From Calothrix sp. MO_192.B10 (lineage in GTDB: Bacteria > Cyanobacteriota > Cyanobacteriia > Cyanobacteriales > Nostocaceae): a stretch of 64,000 nt of DNA. The DNA lies in assembly GCA_030065055.1 (NCBI GenBank), contig JASJDS010000105.1, positions 1 to 64,000 on the forward strand, in the 5' to 3' direction. Each line of letters starts with the position of its first letter. The first letter of the stretch is position 1. Positions 24,538 to 33,730 of the stretch are shown here, piece by piece. The notes under the pieces are model-generated. The model made no database searches, was not told where the DNA came from, and saw nothing but the letters and a program-made list of their open reading frames with translations. A program made the translations under genes and the position numbers.

Positions 24538-26808
24538 TCAATCAATCACCTGCTGTAAGGTGTGTAATAATTCTTTCACAGTATAGGGTTTAGATAAAAA
24601 TACTTTGATGCCAGCAGCTTTAGCTTCTGCGAGCTTGCTACTTGACATTAACCCACTACTAGCAATAATTTTTACTTCTGGATTAATTTTTTTCATAGTC
24701 CGAATGGCAGTTAAACCATCCAAGGAAGGCATCATCATATCCATTAACACTGCGTGGATTTTATCTTTGTGTTGGGCAAAAACAGCGATCGCTTCAATGC
24801 CATCACTGGCTGTCATGGTGGTATAATTATATGCTTCTAGGGATGCCTGGGTAATATCAGTTATTGAGCTTTCATCATCAACTATCAAGATTAATTCCCC
24901 ATTGCCTATCAGGGGTTGTAAATCTTCTTCCTCTTGGGTTTCCACTCCTTCTACGGCGGGTAAGTAAACTTTAAAACAAGTTCCTTGCCCTGATTCGCTA
25001 TACACATTCACAAAACCACCGTGACTTTTAATAATACCGAGGACAGTGGCAAGTCCTAAACCCGTACCTTTACCAACTTCCTTGGTGGTAAAAAATGGCT
25101 CAAAAATTCGCTCCAAAACATCCGGAGGAATACCTAAACCAGTATCGGAAACAGCGATCGCAATGTAGGGACCAACTTTGGCTTCCAAGTTCATGCGGGC
25201 ATAATTTTCATCTATTAAGAGATTTTCCGCCGCAATAGTTAATTTACCTCCCTCTGGCATGGCATCCCTAGCATTAACACAGAGATTCATTAATACTTGA
25301 TGTAGTTGGGTGCTATCTCCAGAAACCATCCACAGGTTGTTGGCAAGATCCAAAGATACTTCGATGGACTTGGGAAATGTTTCTTTGAGGATTTTTGCCA
25401 GTTCTTTAACTAAGTGCCTCATTTGCAGGTGAATGCGCTTACCTTGCACGCCCCTGGCAAATGACAACACTTGCTTCACTAAATCTGCTGCCCTTTTGGT
25501 ACTATCTTCCAGGATTTCAAACAAATGCTGACTTTGTTCGTCAGCATCGGGGAATTTCATGGGTAACAGTTGTGATGCTGCCAAAATTGGTGTGAGGATA
25601 TTATTTAAGTCATGGGCAATACCACTGGCTAAGGTGCCAATACTTTCCAGGCGTTGGGTGCGGAAAAATTGGGATTCTAATTGCTTTTTCTCGGTAATAT
25701 CGGTGTCAACGGTGAGGATGGATTGGGGTTTACCCTGTTCATCACGAACCAAAGTCCAACGGCTTTCCACTAAAATTTCATTCCCACTGCGAGTCAATTT
25801 ACTTAACTCACCTTGCCATTTTCCCCTACTCATGGTAGCTAACAGTGCCGCTTCTACCTCTGGGGGTGTTTCCTGATAAAATAACTCACTGGTATTTTTG
25901 CCGTATACTTCTGATTCCTGCCAACCGTAGATATGTTCTGCCCCTTTATTCCAAAATAGGATGCGATTCTCTAAATCCCGCACAAAAATTGCATCTGTGG
26001 TTACATCCAGTAATGCCGCTTGTTCCCGAATTTTCTCTTGGGCTTGTTTGCGTTGGCTAATGTCTTCATTGACACCAACATAGCCAATAATTTTACCCCC
26101 CTCAGATTGCATGGCTGTTGCCCGCCCAAATACCCAACGCACATCCCCTTGGGGGGTTAGAAAACGAAACTCTAGGGAAAATTCATCACCATTTTTCAGG
26201 AACCGCTCCCATGCAGCCACCACCATTTCCCTATCATCAGGATGAATGCCTTTTACCCAAGCATCACCAAGGCTTTCTGCCAAAGTTAAACCAGAAATTT
26301 CTTGCCACAGATCATTTGTGTATATACATATACCATCTGCATTTGTTTGGTAAATACCAATGGGAGCAGAAGCACTGAGGGAACGGAATCTTTCTTCACT
26401 TTGCCTGAGAGCTTCTTCTGCCCTTTGCCTTTCCATCGCATAGCGCATACAGCGCACTAGCAAGTCACCACTAGCTTGTCCCTTGACTAAATAATCCTGC
26501 GCTCCTTGCTGCATCGCCCGCATTGCCAAAGTTTCATCATTTAAACCTGTTTGGACAATTATGGGGATTGCCGGTACTTGATTGTGCAAGTTGATAAAAG
26601 TTTCTAAACCATTGCTGTCTGGTAGACTCAAGTCTAGAAGAATAATATCAAAACTTTCCCGTTCTAAGAGTTGGAGGGCTTCATCCAGCAGTTCCACAGA
26701 GGTTAGCTGGCAATCTACAGAAGAAACTTCCCCCAATAACTCCTGTATTAACAGGACATCACCAGGGTTGTCTTCAACCAACAGAACCTGAATTGGGGTT
26801 TCTGCCAT
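24538..26808 (-). CDS. Hybrid sensor histidine kinase, REC-PAS-PAS-HisKA-HATPase-REC
   Basis: 756 residues. Receiver 1 at 5-125 (phospho-acceptor D59), PAS at about 137-255, PAS/PAC at about 260-375, HisKA with H399 (SGIAHDLNNIL), ATPase at about 490-615 (NARDAMPEGG, DTGLGI, GTGLGLA) and receiver 2 at 637-755 (D690, K740). No membrane helix, so it is cytoplasmic. The H-box form HDLNNIL is typical of kinases that use a PAS-sensed signal and a trailing receiver. Its start is 5 bases after the response-regulator stop, so the two are co-transcribed, and the N-terminal receiver suggests it takes phosphate from a partner in the locus. Confidence 0.92.
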   Translation of the reverse strand: MAETPIQVLLVEDNPGDVLLIQELLGEVSSVDCQLTSVELLDEALQLLERESFDIILLDLSLPDSNGLETFINLHNQVPAIPIIVQTGLNDETLAMRAMQQGAQDYLVKGQASGDLLVRCMRYAMERQRAEEALRQSEERFRSLSASAPIGIYQTNADGICIYTNDLWQEISGLTLAESLGDAWVKGIHPDDREMVVAAWERFLKNGDEFSLEFRFLTPQGDVRWVFGRATAMQSEGGKIIGYVGVNEDISQRKQAQEKIREQAALLDVTTDAIFVRDLENRILFWNKGAEHIYGWQESEVYGKNTSELFYQETPPEVEAALLATMSRGKWQGELSKLTRSGNEILVESRWTLVRDEQGKPQSILTVDTDITEKKQLESQFFRTQRLESIGTLASGIAHDLNNILTPILAASQLLPMKFPDADEQSQHLFEILEDSTKRAADLVKQVLSFARGVQGKRIHLQMRHLVKELAKILKETFPKSIEVSLDLANNLWMVSGDSTQLHQVLMNLCVNARDAMPEGGKLTIAAENLLIDENYARMNLEAKVGPYIAIAVSDTGLGIPPDVLERIFEPFFTTKEVGKGTGLGLATVLGIIKSHGGFVNVYSESGQGTCFKVYLPAVEGVETQEEEDLQPLIGNGELILIVDDESSITDITQASLEAYNYTTMTASDGIEAIAVFAQHKDKIHAVLMDMMMPSLDGLTAIRTMKKINPEVKIIASSGLMSSSKLAEAKAAGIKVFLSKPYTVKELLHTLQQVID

Positions 26809-26813
26809 GCAAT

Positions 26814-27239
26814 TTACTCCGGTGGCAGTTTGACAATGGTGAACCAGAAATTTTCTATGGATTGGACAATTTTAACAAACTGGTCGAAGTCAACTGGCTT
26901 GGTAATATAACAGTTTGCTGACAGGTTATAGGCTTTGAGAACATCTTCCTCTGCTTGAGATGTGGTTAATACCACAACTGGAATTCTTCTGAGTAAATTA
27001 TCAGCTTTAATTTCTGCCAGTACTTCTCGCCCATCTTTTTTGGGCAAATTTAAATCAAGTAATATTATGTCCGGAGTAGTAACTTTAGCATATTTTCCTT
27101 CCTTATGCAAGAATGCCATAGCTTCTACGCCATCCTCAACGACACTTAAGTTAACTGAGATTTTGCTATCATCTAGGGCAATTTGGGTTAACTCTACATC
27201 GCCGGGATTATCTTCTATCAACAAAACCTCAAGAGACAT
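26814..27239 (-). CDS. Single-domain response regulator, Rcp1/CheY-like
   Basis: 141 residues forming one receiver domain: [14 protein letters not shown] (acid pocket), D62 in [12 protein letters not shown]92-S93 in VVLTTS, and K109 in [11 protein letters not shown]. No output domain. The form [10 protein letters not shown] with a long loop after beta-3 is that of Rcp1-type regulators that pair with phytochrome-like kinases. Its place between the cyanobacteriochrome kinase and the hybrid kinase makes it the likely shuttle between them. Confidence 0.92.
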   Translation of the reverse strand: MSLEVLLIEDNPGDVELTQIALDDSKISVNLSVVEDGVEAMAFLHKEGKYAKVTTPDIILLDLNLPKKDGREVLAEIKADNLLRRIPVVVLTTSQAEEDVLKAYNLSANCYITKPVDFDQFVKIVQSIENFWFTIVKLPPE

Positions 27240-27326
27240 AAGTTCAGTTATCAGTTATCAGTTATCAGTTATCAGTGAATAGTAAACTAATAATTAATTA
27301 CGAATTACGAATTACGAATTACGAAT

Positions 27327-29951
27327 TTAAGATGGCATCTCAGTTGGACAGGGAATGGTAAAAAAGAAAGTAGTACCTTGCCCTGGTTCTGATTCTACCC
27401 AGATGCGTCCTCCATGACGTTCTACAATTTTCTTACAAATTGCCAAGCCAATGCCTGTTCCAGAGTATTTATCTCTGGTATGCAGACGTTGAAAAATGAC
27501 AAAAATGCGATCGCGATATTGCGATTCTATACCAATACCATTATCACTCACCCAAAATAACCATTCTGGTTGATTGCTTGATAATTCGTAACTTGTTTTC
27601 AGTGCAAGTCCGGGCGGGGAAACCCCGCCCCTACTTCCCTCCTTCACTCCATCACTCCTTCCCTCCATCACTCCTTCACTTCTTCCCTCCTCTTCCTCAT
27701 CCCCTCTGACACAACCAATATGTATCTGGGGAGTCTCCTCGCCACAAAATTTAATGGCATTACCGATGAGGTTTTGCAATAACTGTGCTATTTGGGTTTT
27801 ATCCCCCATTACTTCCGGGAGGGGTGCATCATGGGTAATCACTGCCCCACTTTCTTCAATGGCAATTTTCAGATTTGCGATCGCTACTGATAAAATCTTC
27901 TCACAATCAACTTTCTGGAATGGTTGAGCGCGGGTGCTGACACGGGAATAACTCAATAAGTCATTAATTAAGGTTTGCATCCGTCTGGCACCATCTACAG
28001 CGTAGCCGATAAACTGGTCGGCTTTGCTATCAAGTTGACCTTTGTATTTTCTTTCCAGTAGTTGTAAATAACTTGTTACCATGCGTAATGGTTCTTGCAA
28101 GTCATGGGAAGCGACATAGGCAAATCTTTCCAAATCGGCGTTAGAACGGCTTAATTCTTCTCTTTGTTTGGTTTCCTGCTCTAACAACTCTGCTTGGGAT
28201 AAGGCGATACCAATTTGGTTGGCTAACTGTTGCAATAGGTCTATTTCTACATGATTCCACTTCCGGGGATGACTGCACTGATGAGCTACCATTAACCCCC
28301 AAAGCTTGTCTAAGCACAAAATTGGTACTACTATATGTGCCCGAACATCCATTTTTCGCAAGAATTCTCGATGACAGTCTTGGATATTCGCAGTTGACAA
28401 ATCATCAATGGTGCTAATCCTGCCCAAGCGGTAAGCTTCTTGGTAATCTTCTCGAAAACAATGGTCAATCATATGCCTGCCCAAAATAGGCATACAATTA
28501 GCTACCACCGCTTCCTTGACAATTCTGCCAGAACCATCAGCCAATAACTTAAATATAATTACTCTGTCAACCTGCAATAGTTTCTTGACTTCCCCAACCG
28601 CCGTGCGGAGAATCTCTTCCGTGTGTAAAGATTGACGAATCTTTTGGGCAATTTCCGCTAATAATTGCGATCGCTGGTTTTGTTGACTCAGTTCTTCTGC
28701 TGCCTGTTTTTGTTCGCTAATGTCAGTAATTGTACTTATGTAACTGGCGATTTCTTGTGTATGATTTTTCTCTGCTACAGCTTGACCAAATACCCAAGTA
28801 ATAGTTCCATCAGGGCGTTGAAATCGATATTCTAATTGGAATGGGATGTGTTGTTGTGCTGATTCATACCAAGTCCTAAACATATTCTCTCGGTCATCAG
28901 GATGGATGGCACGTACCCATCCTTCTCCCAGTGCTTGTTGGTAAGACAGCCCAGCAATCTCACACCATCTTTCATTCACATATAGGCAGTTACCTTGGGT
29001 ATTGATGCGGAAAATACCCACTGGTGCAGCTTGGGCTAAGGAAGCATATCTCCGCTCACTAGAACGTAATGCTAGTTCTGTTTGTTTACAGTTGGTAATA
29101 TCTTGGTCTAAGGCAGTAATTCCTACAGGTTGATGGGATTCATTGTAAATTATTTGACCTTTGGTATTTGACCAACGGATATGACGATTGGGGAGAACAA
29201 AACGAAATTCTAAATCTAGGTAGGAATCATCGTGTTGCTCAATAGCACTAGAAATGGCATTTAATACCCCTTGGCGATCCTCTGGATGTATGAAGTTAAT
29301 AAAGGTATGATAATTGCCATCAAAGCTGACTGGCTCCATATCAAATAGACGTTCTAAGCCGTCAAACCAACTCATTTTGTGGGTGAGTAAATTTAATTCC
29401 CAACTACCCATAACTGCGGTTGTAAAGGCTCTTTGTAGCTTTAATTCTAGGGTTTGATGTTTGTGTTGAGCTTGTTGTAATTGTAGTTGGCTAACTACTT
29501 GTTGACCGAATATTTGTAATGTTTGAATTTGGGTAGAATTGAGTTGTCGGGGGTGCAAATCCATGACGCATAAAGTCCCCATTACTTCTGTTGTGGGTAA
29601 GGGTAAGGGAACTCCAGCATAAAATCGTATATGAGGTGGTTCGGTGACGAGGGGATTTTCTGCCCACTGTGTGTTTGCTAAGGTATCGGCAACAATGAAA
29701 ATATCCCCTTGTTGAGTGCAAGTAGGACAGATTCCTACATTGATGGGTAGTTCATCGATTTCCCAACCTACCTTGACTGGGAAATACTGACGATTTGCGT
29801 CGATGAAGTTGATGGCGGCGATGGGAGTTTCACAAATGGCAGCTGTTAACTGGACGAGGTGGTTGAGTGCTGTTTTTATCTCAGTATTCAGGGATTGATA
29901 CTGTTGCAAAGCTGTCAGGGGTTCTACTTCATGGGTGGGTAAGGACTTCAT
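27327..29951 (-). CDS. Cyanobacteriochrome (DXCF-type) sensor histidine kinase
   Basis: 874 residues: GAF 1 (about 25-158), PAS (175-290), PAS (298-415), GAF 2 (437-592), HisKA (H616 in [10 protein letters not shown]), HATPase (about 715-870). GAF 2 has bilin-binding C526-H527 and a second Cys in D496-H497-C498-F499, spaced 28 residues as in TePixJ (Cys494/Cys522), plus the [10 protein letters not shown] segment. DXCF cyanobacteriochromes commonly sense blue with green or teal. Residues about 751-789, between the N box and G1 box of the ATPase domain, are encoded by a repeat insertion (27600-27700). First gene of the phosphorelay locus; 87 bases of CAGTTAT and ATTACGA repeats separate it from the regulator. 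Confidence 0.9.
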   Translation of the reverse strand: MKSLPTHEVEPLTALQQYQSLNTEIKTALNHLVQLTAAICETPIAAINFIDANRQYFPVKVGWEIDELPINVGICPTCTQQGDIFIVADTLANTQWAENPLVTEPPHIRFYAGVPLPLPTTEVMGTLCVMDLHPRQLNSTQIQTLQIFGQQVVSQLQLQQAQHKHQTLELKLQRAFTTAVMGSWELNLLTHKMSWFDGLERLFDMEPVSFDGNYHTFINFIHPEDRQGVLNAISSAIEQHDDSYLDLEFRFVLPNRHIRWSNTKGQIIYNESHQPVGITALDQDITNCKQTELALRSSERRYASLAQAAPVGIFRINTQGNCLYVNERWCEIAGLSYQQALGEGWVRAIHPDDRENMFRTWYESAQQHIPFQLEYRFQRPDGTITWVFGQAVAEKNHTQEIASYISTITDISEQKQAAEELSQQNQRSQLLAEIAQKIRQSLHTEEILRTAVGEVKKLLQVDRVIIFKLLADGSGRIVKEAVVANCMPILGRHMIDHCFREDYQEAYRLGRISTIDDLSTANIQDCHREFLRKMDVRAHIVVPILCLDKLWGLMVAHQCSHPRKWNHVEIDLLQQLANQIGIALSQAELLEQETKQREELSRSNADLERFAYVASHDLQEPLRMVTSYLQLLERKYKGQLDSKADQFIGYAVDGARRMQTLINDLLSYSRVSTRAQPFQKVDCEKILSVAIANLKIAIEESGAVITHDAPLPEVMGDKTQIAQLLQNLIGNAIKFCGEETPQIHIGCVRGDEEEEGRSEGVMEGRSDGVKEGSRGGVSPPGLALKTSYELSSNQPEWLFWVSDNGIGIESQYRDRIFVIFQRLHTRDKYSGTGIGLAICKKIVERHGGRIWVESEPGQGTTFFFTIPCPTEMPS
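27612..27700. repeat. In-frame insertion of a GC hairpin plus CCTTC-type tandem repeat inside the kinase gene
   Basis: The hairpin GGGCGGGG-AAA-CCCCGCCC and adjoining TTCCCTCC/TCACTCC heptamers are identical in type to 35097-35283 and 49070-49114, which are intergenic. Here they lie inside an open frame and encode a low-complexity [18 protein letters not shown] linker without a stop. Confidence 0.8.
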
Positions 29952-30906
29952 TTTGGGATTTTATATTTTAGAGCGATTGAGTTGTCGCCAGTTCCGAGGG
30001 GTTTGAATAAACCACAGAGGCGCAGAGAGCGCAGAGGAAGAGAAAGAGAGAATATATCTGTTGGGTAACGGGTGTTTAGACCCCCGACTTATCAAAATCA
30101 ATGAAATACACCACTAGGTTGTTGTAGTTTAATTGTGAATGGCAGGTACCCAACAATAGCGATCGCTTAACTTTTGTATATATTACTCAACGCAAGTTTA
30201 TATTTTTTGGTTTTTCTTTAGATTCATCAGGGTAAGGTGTCCCAAATATTAAATCTTGTAGTGCGGGCATCTTGCCCGCTTCACATATAAGTAGTGCGAC
30301 GAGTATTTTGCCCGCTTTACATCTAAGTAGTGCGACGGGTATTTTGCCTGCTTCACATCTAATTAGTGTGGGTATCTTAGCCGCTTTACATATCAAGGGA
30401 GCAAGATGCTCCCACTACGTAATATTTTTTTAATTGGGATACTCCCCGAAAATCTTAGCTTTGAAAATCTTACCTTGGTGCCAGGTATCGGAAAGCCTTG
30501 ATGTGACAGCGTTGACAGAAACATTTGTAAACCGAAAAGGTTACAGCACCAAACTTAGGTAAATCTGCTAATATAGTTTTATTGGTTGCTCTCCATAAGC
30601 CGGTAAGCACCCACACAGTGCGATTAGAAATACATTTGTTTTGGGTGATTTGTAATAGCGTAGGGAATAGGGAGAGTAACAAGTGTACTGTAGTGGCGTG
30701 TTCGGCATCGAAAAAAAAGGTTTGCTTTGATGCAATCCTGGAGTAGCTGTAACTTTACAGTTTACTTCTACTTATCACGTTTTTTATTGCGACGTGGTAA
30801 ATATTTTTGATGTACGAATACGCCTAAAATTAAATCAATAGGGTCGTTTCTTGCATTAAAAATGTATCGCTTCAAAGCAGCCTCCATGTAATCAAAGGAG
30901 GTTGAA
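29952..30906. other. Intergenic region with tandem repeats
   Basis: 30002-30050 holds a CACAGAGGCGCAGAGAG block shared with other gaps. 30258-30396 is a degenerate tandem repeat of 33-36 base units. 30397-30420 is a GGGAGCAAGATGCTCCC palindrome. A 70-codon minus-strand frame at 30470-30682 with a CFCQRCH motif has no homologue that I recognise. 30690-30906 is the leader of the small frame at 30907. Confidence 0.5.
30258..30396. repeat. Degenerate tandem repeat, about four units of 33-36 bp
   Basis: Units begin GTAGTGCG(G/A)C and continue with a TTTTGCCCGCTT core, ending CACATCTAA. Units start at 30258, 30291, 30327 and 30363. The minus-strand frame through it reads a repeating RCxAGKI peptide and is a by-product. 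Confidence 0.7.
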
Positions 30907-31236
30907 ATGCAAAAAACTCAAAACCATGTATTTACCCCAAGCGCGTCTGCAATTTGCGATCGCGTCTTGGGGTTTTTTGTTGCTAATTATTCTCGATTAA
31001 CCATCATGGGAAACCAATTCCCAGAAAAACGCCTGGAGAAATACCAGGCGCATCATTACATATACACGTCCATTCTAACTATGTTCGAGCCTAAAAAAAG
31101 AACAACATCACTTTCTCAGAAACCAAAGCGTAAAAACTCACGACTTTGGAAAATACGCCAACGTTGCAAATTTTGGCAACCCATAGTGGGCGTTATAGTT
31201 CCTATCCTCGTCTTCCTAGTGAATTTATTCAGGTGA
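30907..31236 (+). CDS. Possible small basic membrane protein, uncertain start
   Basis: A 109-codon frame starts at ATG 30907 behind a perfect Shine-Dalgarno AAAGGAGGTTGAA. However, its first 25 codons span a strong terminator hairpin (30935-30978). A shorter start at 31081 gives 51 residues that look more like a real protein: a very basic stretch (KKRTTSLSQKPKRKNSR) followed by one hydrophobic helix (IVGVIVPILVFLVNLF). Either the long frame is regulated by the hairpin, or a small RNA or leader peptide ends there and a separate short protein follows. I do not recognise the product. Confidence 0.35.
   Translation: MQKTQNHVFTPSASAICDRVLGFFVANYSRLTIMGNQFPEKRLEKYQAHHYIYTSILTMFEPKKRTTSLSQKPKRKNSRLWKIRQRCKFWQPIVGVIVPILVFLVNLFR
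30935..30978 (+). terminator. Rho-independent terminator
   Basis: Stem CCCCAAGCGCG pairs with CGCG-T-CTTGGGG (one bulge) and is followed by six T residues. It lies 28 bases into the frame that begins at 30907. A transcript starting upstream would end here, so a small RNA or attenuated leader is likely. Confidence 0.7.
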
Positions 31237-31339
31237 GATGGCGAGAGTTCATTCCTAACTAGGGCTGAATGATTTAAAGCGATCGCCCACATTAGGTGTT
31301 AATATACCATTGCTGAGGCGATCGCTTATGGTAATTTTC

Positions 31340-31514
31340 AACTAGCCCAAATTTCCGCCTAGGAATAAATTCCCAACTAGCCCAAATTTCTGCCTAGGAA
31401 TAAATTCTCAACTAGCCCAAATTTCTGCCTAGGAATAAATTCTCAACTAGCCCAAATTTCTGCCTAGGAATAAATTCTCAACTAGCCCAAATGTCCGCCT
31501 AGGAATAAATTCCC
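31340..31514. repeat. Five tandem copies of a 35-bp unit
   Basis: Units start at 31340, 31375, 31410, 31445 and 31480. Each contains AACTAGCCCAAATTTC, GCCTAGGAATAAATTC, with the palindrome CCTAGG. Only C/T and T/G changes at a few positions separate the units. There are no unique spacers. Confidence 0.9.
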
Positions 31515-31560
31515 AGGCTCAAAGACGAAGTCTGATAAATCAGACTGGGTAAGAGCTTCA

Positions 31561-31757
31561 GTGCGTTTTAACTCATAACTTGCACCATTCTCAATTAGCC
31601 CAAATTTCACGGGAATGAAATTCCCAGGCTAATAAACAAAGTCTACTTAAGTAGACTAAAATGCTTGTCTAGTCGTCTTTAGACGACTTCGGCTATGAGA
31701 CTGGGATTTAAATCCCAGGCGGTTATTGAGGATGGTGCAAGTTATCAGTTTTAACGC
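31561..31757. repeat. Inverted-repeat element, ~197 bp
   Basis: About 35 bases at the left end (GTGCGTTTTAACTCATAACT then TGCACCATTCTCAAT) are inverted at the right end (ATTGAGGATGGTGCAAGTTA then AGTTTTAACGCAC). The interior has two perfect palindromes and no frame. MITE-like. Confidence 0.65.
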
Positions 31758-31979
31758 ACTTGGTTTATTAGCTGTGGAAATTTATTTCCAGGTGGGAATG
31801 TGGGCTAAACGACATTGGTGTAAGTGGTTAGTTTTAACTTATAATTTGCACCATTCTCAATCAGAGCCAGAGCCTCCTTTTATCGGAAAGGTTTGTTGGG
31901 TTTCCCTATCGCTCAACCCAACCTACCATTCTTGCCAAAATCCAAAATCCAAAATCCCATAACAACCCAGGAATAAAAT

Positions 31980-32912
31980 ATGCAGTGGACAGAATTAACT
32001 ATTAACACCACCGATGAGGCTGTTGACTGGGTTTATATGCTACTGATTGATGCTGATTATACTGGCGATATTTCCATTACTCCATACACCGCCACAGATG
32101 AAAACTCATCTCCCTGGACATATACCGTTGTTTTATATTTAGATAATCATGTCCATGTAAATCAACGGATAGATAAAATTGCCCAGTTACTCACACCACT
32201 ACAACGCACTGGGATGGCTGACGAACTGGAAATCGCAACATTAGAAACAAAACCGACAACAGATACCAGTATTTTCCGGCGTAAGATTGGCAACCGTTTC
32301 CTCATTCTCCCTGCCAATCAAACCAATGAAACCACATCCCCGGAAGATATTGTCATTAGACTGAAACCATCCCTAGCTTTTGGTAGTGGTTTACATCCTG
32401 CTACTATTCTCAGCTTAAAATTGCTAGAGAAATATGTCACACCTGGTATTGATGCCCTAGACTTGGGTTGTGGTTCTGGAATTTTGAGTATAGCGATCGC
32501 TAAATTGGGAGCATCTGTATTAGCATTAGATAATGATGCGATCGCAGTGCAATCAACCAAGGATGCAGTATACTTCAATGGGGTAGAGCAACAAGTAAGC
32601 GTCATGGAAGGAAGCCTGGGATATGGTAGCACCTTGGGACATTGGATGGGTGGGGAAACTGCAAACAATGTACAGGCGATCGATACTCAACAAAAATTTG
32701 ATTTAATAGTTGCTAACATCTTTGCTCGCATACATATGGCTCTTGCAAAAGATTATCAACAAGCACTATGTCGAAATGGGATATTGATTGCAGCAGGATT
32801 TACCGATGATTATGAACCATCCATCACCGCAGCTATGTCAGAGCAGGGATTTACCGTTATAGATAGGGAACGACTCAATGAATGGGTGGCTATTGCTTAT
32901 CGCCAAGGTTAA
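31980..32912 (+). CDS. prmA: Ribosomal protein L11 methyltransferase
   Basis: 310 residues. The N-terminal substrate-recognition domain (1-110) begins MQWTELTINTTDEAVDWV. The catalytic domain shows the PrmA features FGSGLHPAT (about 135-143), LDLGCGSGILSIA (160-172), ALDNDAIAVQSTKDAVYFNG and FDLIVANIFARI, the NIxA variant of the NPP-like motif. PrmA trimethylates lysines and the N-terminus of ribosomal protein L11. Length is normal (about 290-310). It is monocistronic, with repeats on both sides. Confidence 0.94.
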   Translation: MQWTELTINTTDEAVDWVYMLLIDADYTGDISITPYTATDENSSPWTYTVVLYLDNHVHVNQRIDKIAQLLTPLQRTGMADELEIATLETKPTTDTSIFRRKIGNRFLILPANQTNETTSPEDIVIRLKPSLAFGSGLHPATILSLKLLEKYVTPGIDALDLGCGSGILSIAIAKLGASVLALDNDAIAVQSTKDAVYFNGVEQQVSVMEGSLGYGSTLGHWMGGETANNVQAIDTQQKFDLIVANIFARIHMALAKDYQQALCRNGILIAAGFTDDYEPSITAAMSEQGFTVIDRERLNEWVAIAYRQG

Positions 32913-32971
32913 AAAGTGTGGGGAGTGTGGGGAGTGCGGGAAGTGTGGGGAGACAAGGGGACAAATTTTTC

Positions 32972-33082
32972 GGCGTTGCTGAATCAAGATATGAATTTGT
33001 CTCACGCAGAGGCACAGAGACGCAGAGAGAAAGAGTTTAAGATACCTCATTTTTAAATTTCATATTCCAATTCAGCAACGCC
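32972..33082. repeat. MITE-like element, GGCGTTGCTGAAT family (111 bp, best-preserved copy)
   Basis: Perfect 13-base terminal inverted repeats GGCGTTGCTGAAT/ATTCAGCAACGCC, followed inward by ATATGAATTT and AAATTTCATAT. The interior holds CTCACGCAGAGGCACAGAGA. This copy is the clearest reference for the family in this window. Confidence 0.8.
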
Positions 33083-33115
33083 AATTTTTCTTTATTACTT
33101 ATTACTTATTACTTA

Positions 33116-33604
33116 TTACTTAGTACTCCTTCCCCAATCGGGAATCCAGGTTAAGAAACATCTAGTACCTCTCTGCTCTGAAATTTTTGCACCCAAGCGA
33201 TGATAAAAACTCAACCCACGAGTATTACGGGCATCAGCAGTCCATGCAAGGTGGGTACAATCATTATCTCTGGCAATTTGAGCCAGAGTAGCCATTAATG
33301 CGGCTCCTGCACCTTGACTTCTCATGCCTTCATCCACATATAAATCATCTAACCAAATACTTGGTTGCCCTGCAAATGAAGAGTATCTAAACCCATATAA
33401 AGCAAATCCTACTTCCCGCCCTGAAGACTCTGCAAACAAAACGTAAGCAAAAGGAACTTTGCCAAACATAGTTTTGCTGATTTTGGACTCAGACACTCGC
33501 AAAACACCAGAAAAAGCACCAATATTGTGATCGAATTCTGACTTTTTCTGAATGAATGAGACAATCAGCGACACATCATCAGGAGTAGCAGTTCTGCTTT
33601 GCAA
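33116..33604 (-). CDS. GNAT-family N-acetyltransferase
   Basis: 162 residues with the GNAT fold: TPDDVSLIVSFIQ at the start, beta-4 with IWLDDLYVDEGMRSQGAGAALM (acetyl-CoA pyrophosphate loop RSQGAG at about 97-102) and the C-terminal ARNTRGLSFYHRLGAKI. This pattern resembles diamine/thialysine acetyltransferases, but the substrate is not fixed. The start lies directly against the 3' flank of the TnpB gene, so its native promoter may have been displaced by the transposon. Confidence 0.88.
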   Translation of the reverse strand: MQSRTATPDDVSLIVSFIQKKSEFDHNIGAFSGVLRVSESKISKTMFGKVPFAYVLFAESSGREVGFALYGFRYSSFAGQPSIWLDDLYVDEGMRSQGAGAALMATLAQIARDNDCTHLAWTADARNTRGLSFYHRLGAKISEQRGTRCFLTWIPDWGRSTK

Positions 33605-33730
33605 AAGATGGACAACTAGGACAGTTACACTTTTGCTTCCTGTTTCAACGGGAGCTTCGGAGCATTATCCCTCCACAGGCTTTCAAGGGCAAGCCACCCT
33701 CGATTTTTTTATTTAATTAATGTAAGCAAG
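33605..33730 (-). ncRNA. Candidate TnpB guide (omega) RNA / right end of the element
   Basis: The 3' end of tnpB plus the adjoining non-coding strip is where IS200/IS605-type omegaRNAs lie. On the minus strand it reads GAGGGTGGCTTGCCCTTG, GCCTGTGGAGGG and GAAACAGGAAGCAAAAGTG, with short stem-forming segments. The exact end of the element, and hence the guide, is not defined here. Inferred from position and family knowledge only. Confidence 0.45.

Larger units (their letters stand above)
31237..31979. other. Intergenic repeat cluster upstream of prmA
   Basis: Contains the 35-bp tandem array (31340-31514) and an inverted pair (GTGCGTTTTAACTCATAACT near 31563 and its complement near 31757), with the palindromes AGTCTACTTAAGTAGACT and GTCGTCTTTAGACGAC between. 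A third partial copy (GCACCATTCTCAAT) is near 31848. 31890-31924 is a TTGTTGGGTTTCC...CCCAACCTACC piece. I see no gene. Confidence 0.6.

Noticed and set aside
30187-30396. 69-codon minus-strand frame with repeating RCxAGKI peptide
   Set aside because: It is only the translation of the degenerate tandem repeat.
31340-31514. Possible CRISPR array
   Set aside because: The 35-bp units are directly adjacent with no unique spacers, and no cas gene is present in the window.
31726-31962. 78-codon plus-strand frame upstream of prmA
   Set aside because: It overlaps the inverted-repeat element and a GTAGGTTGGG-type piece, which explains its sequence.
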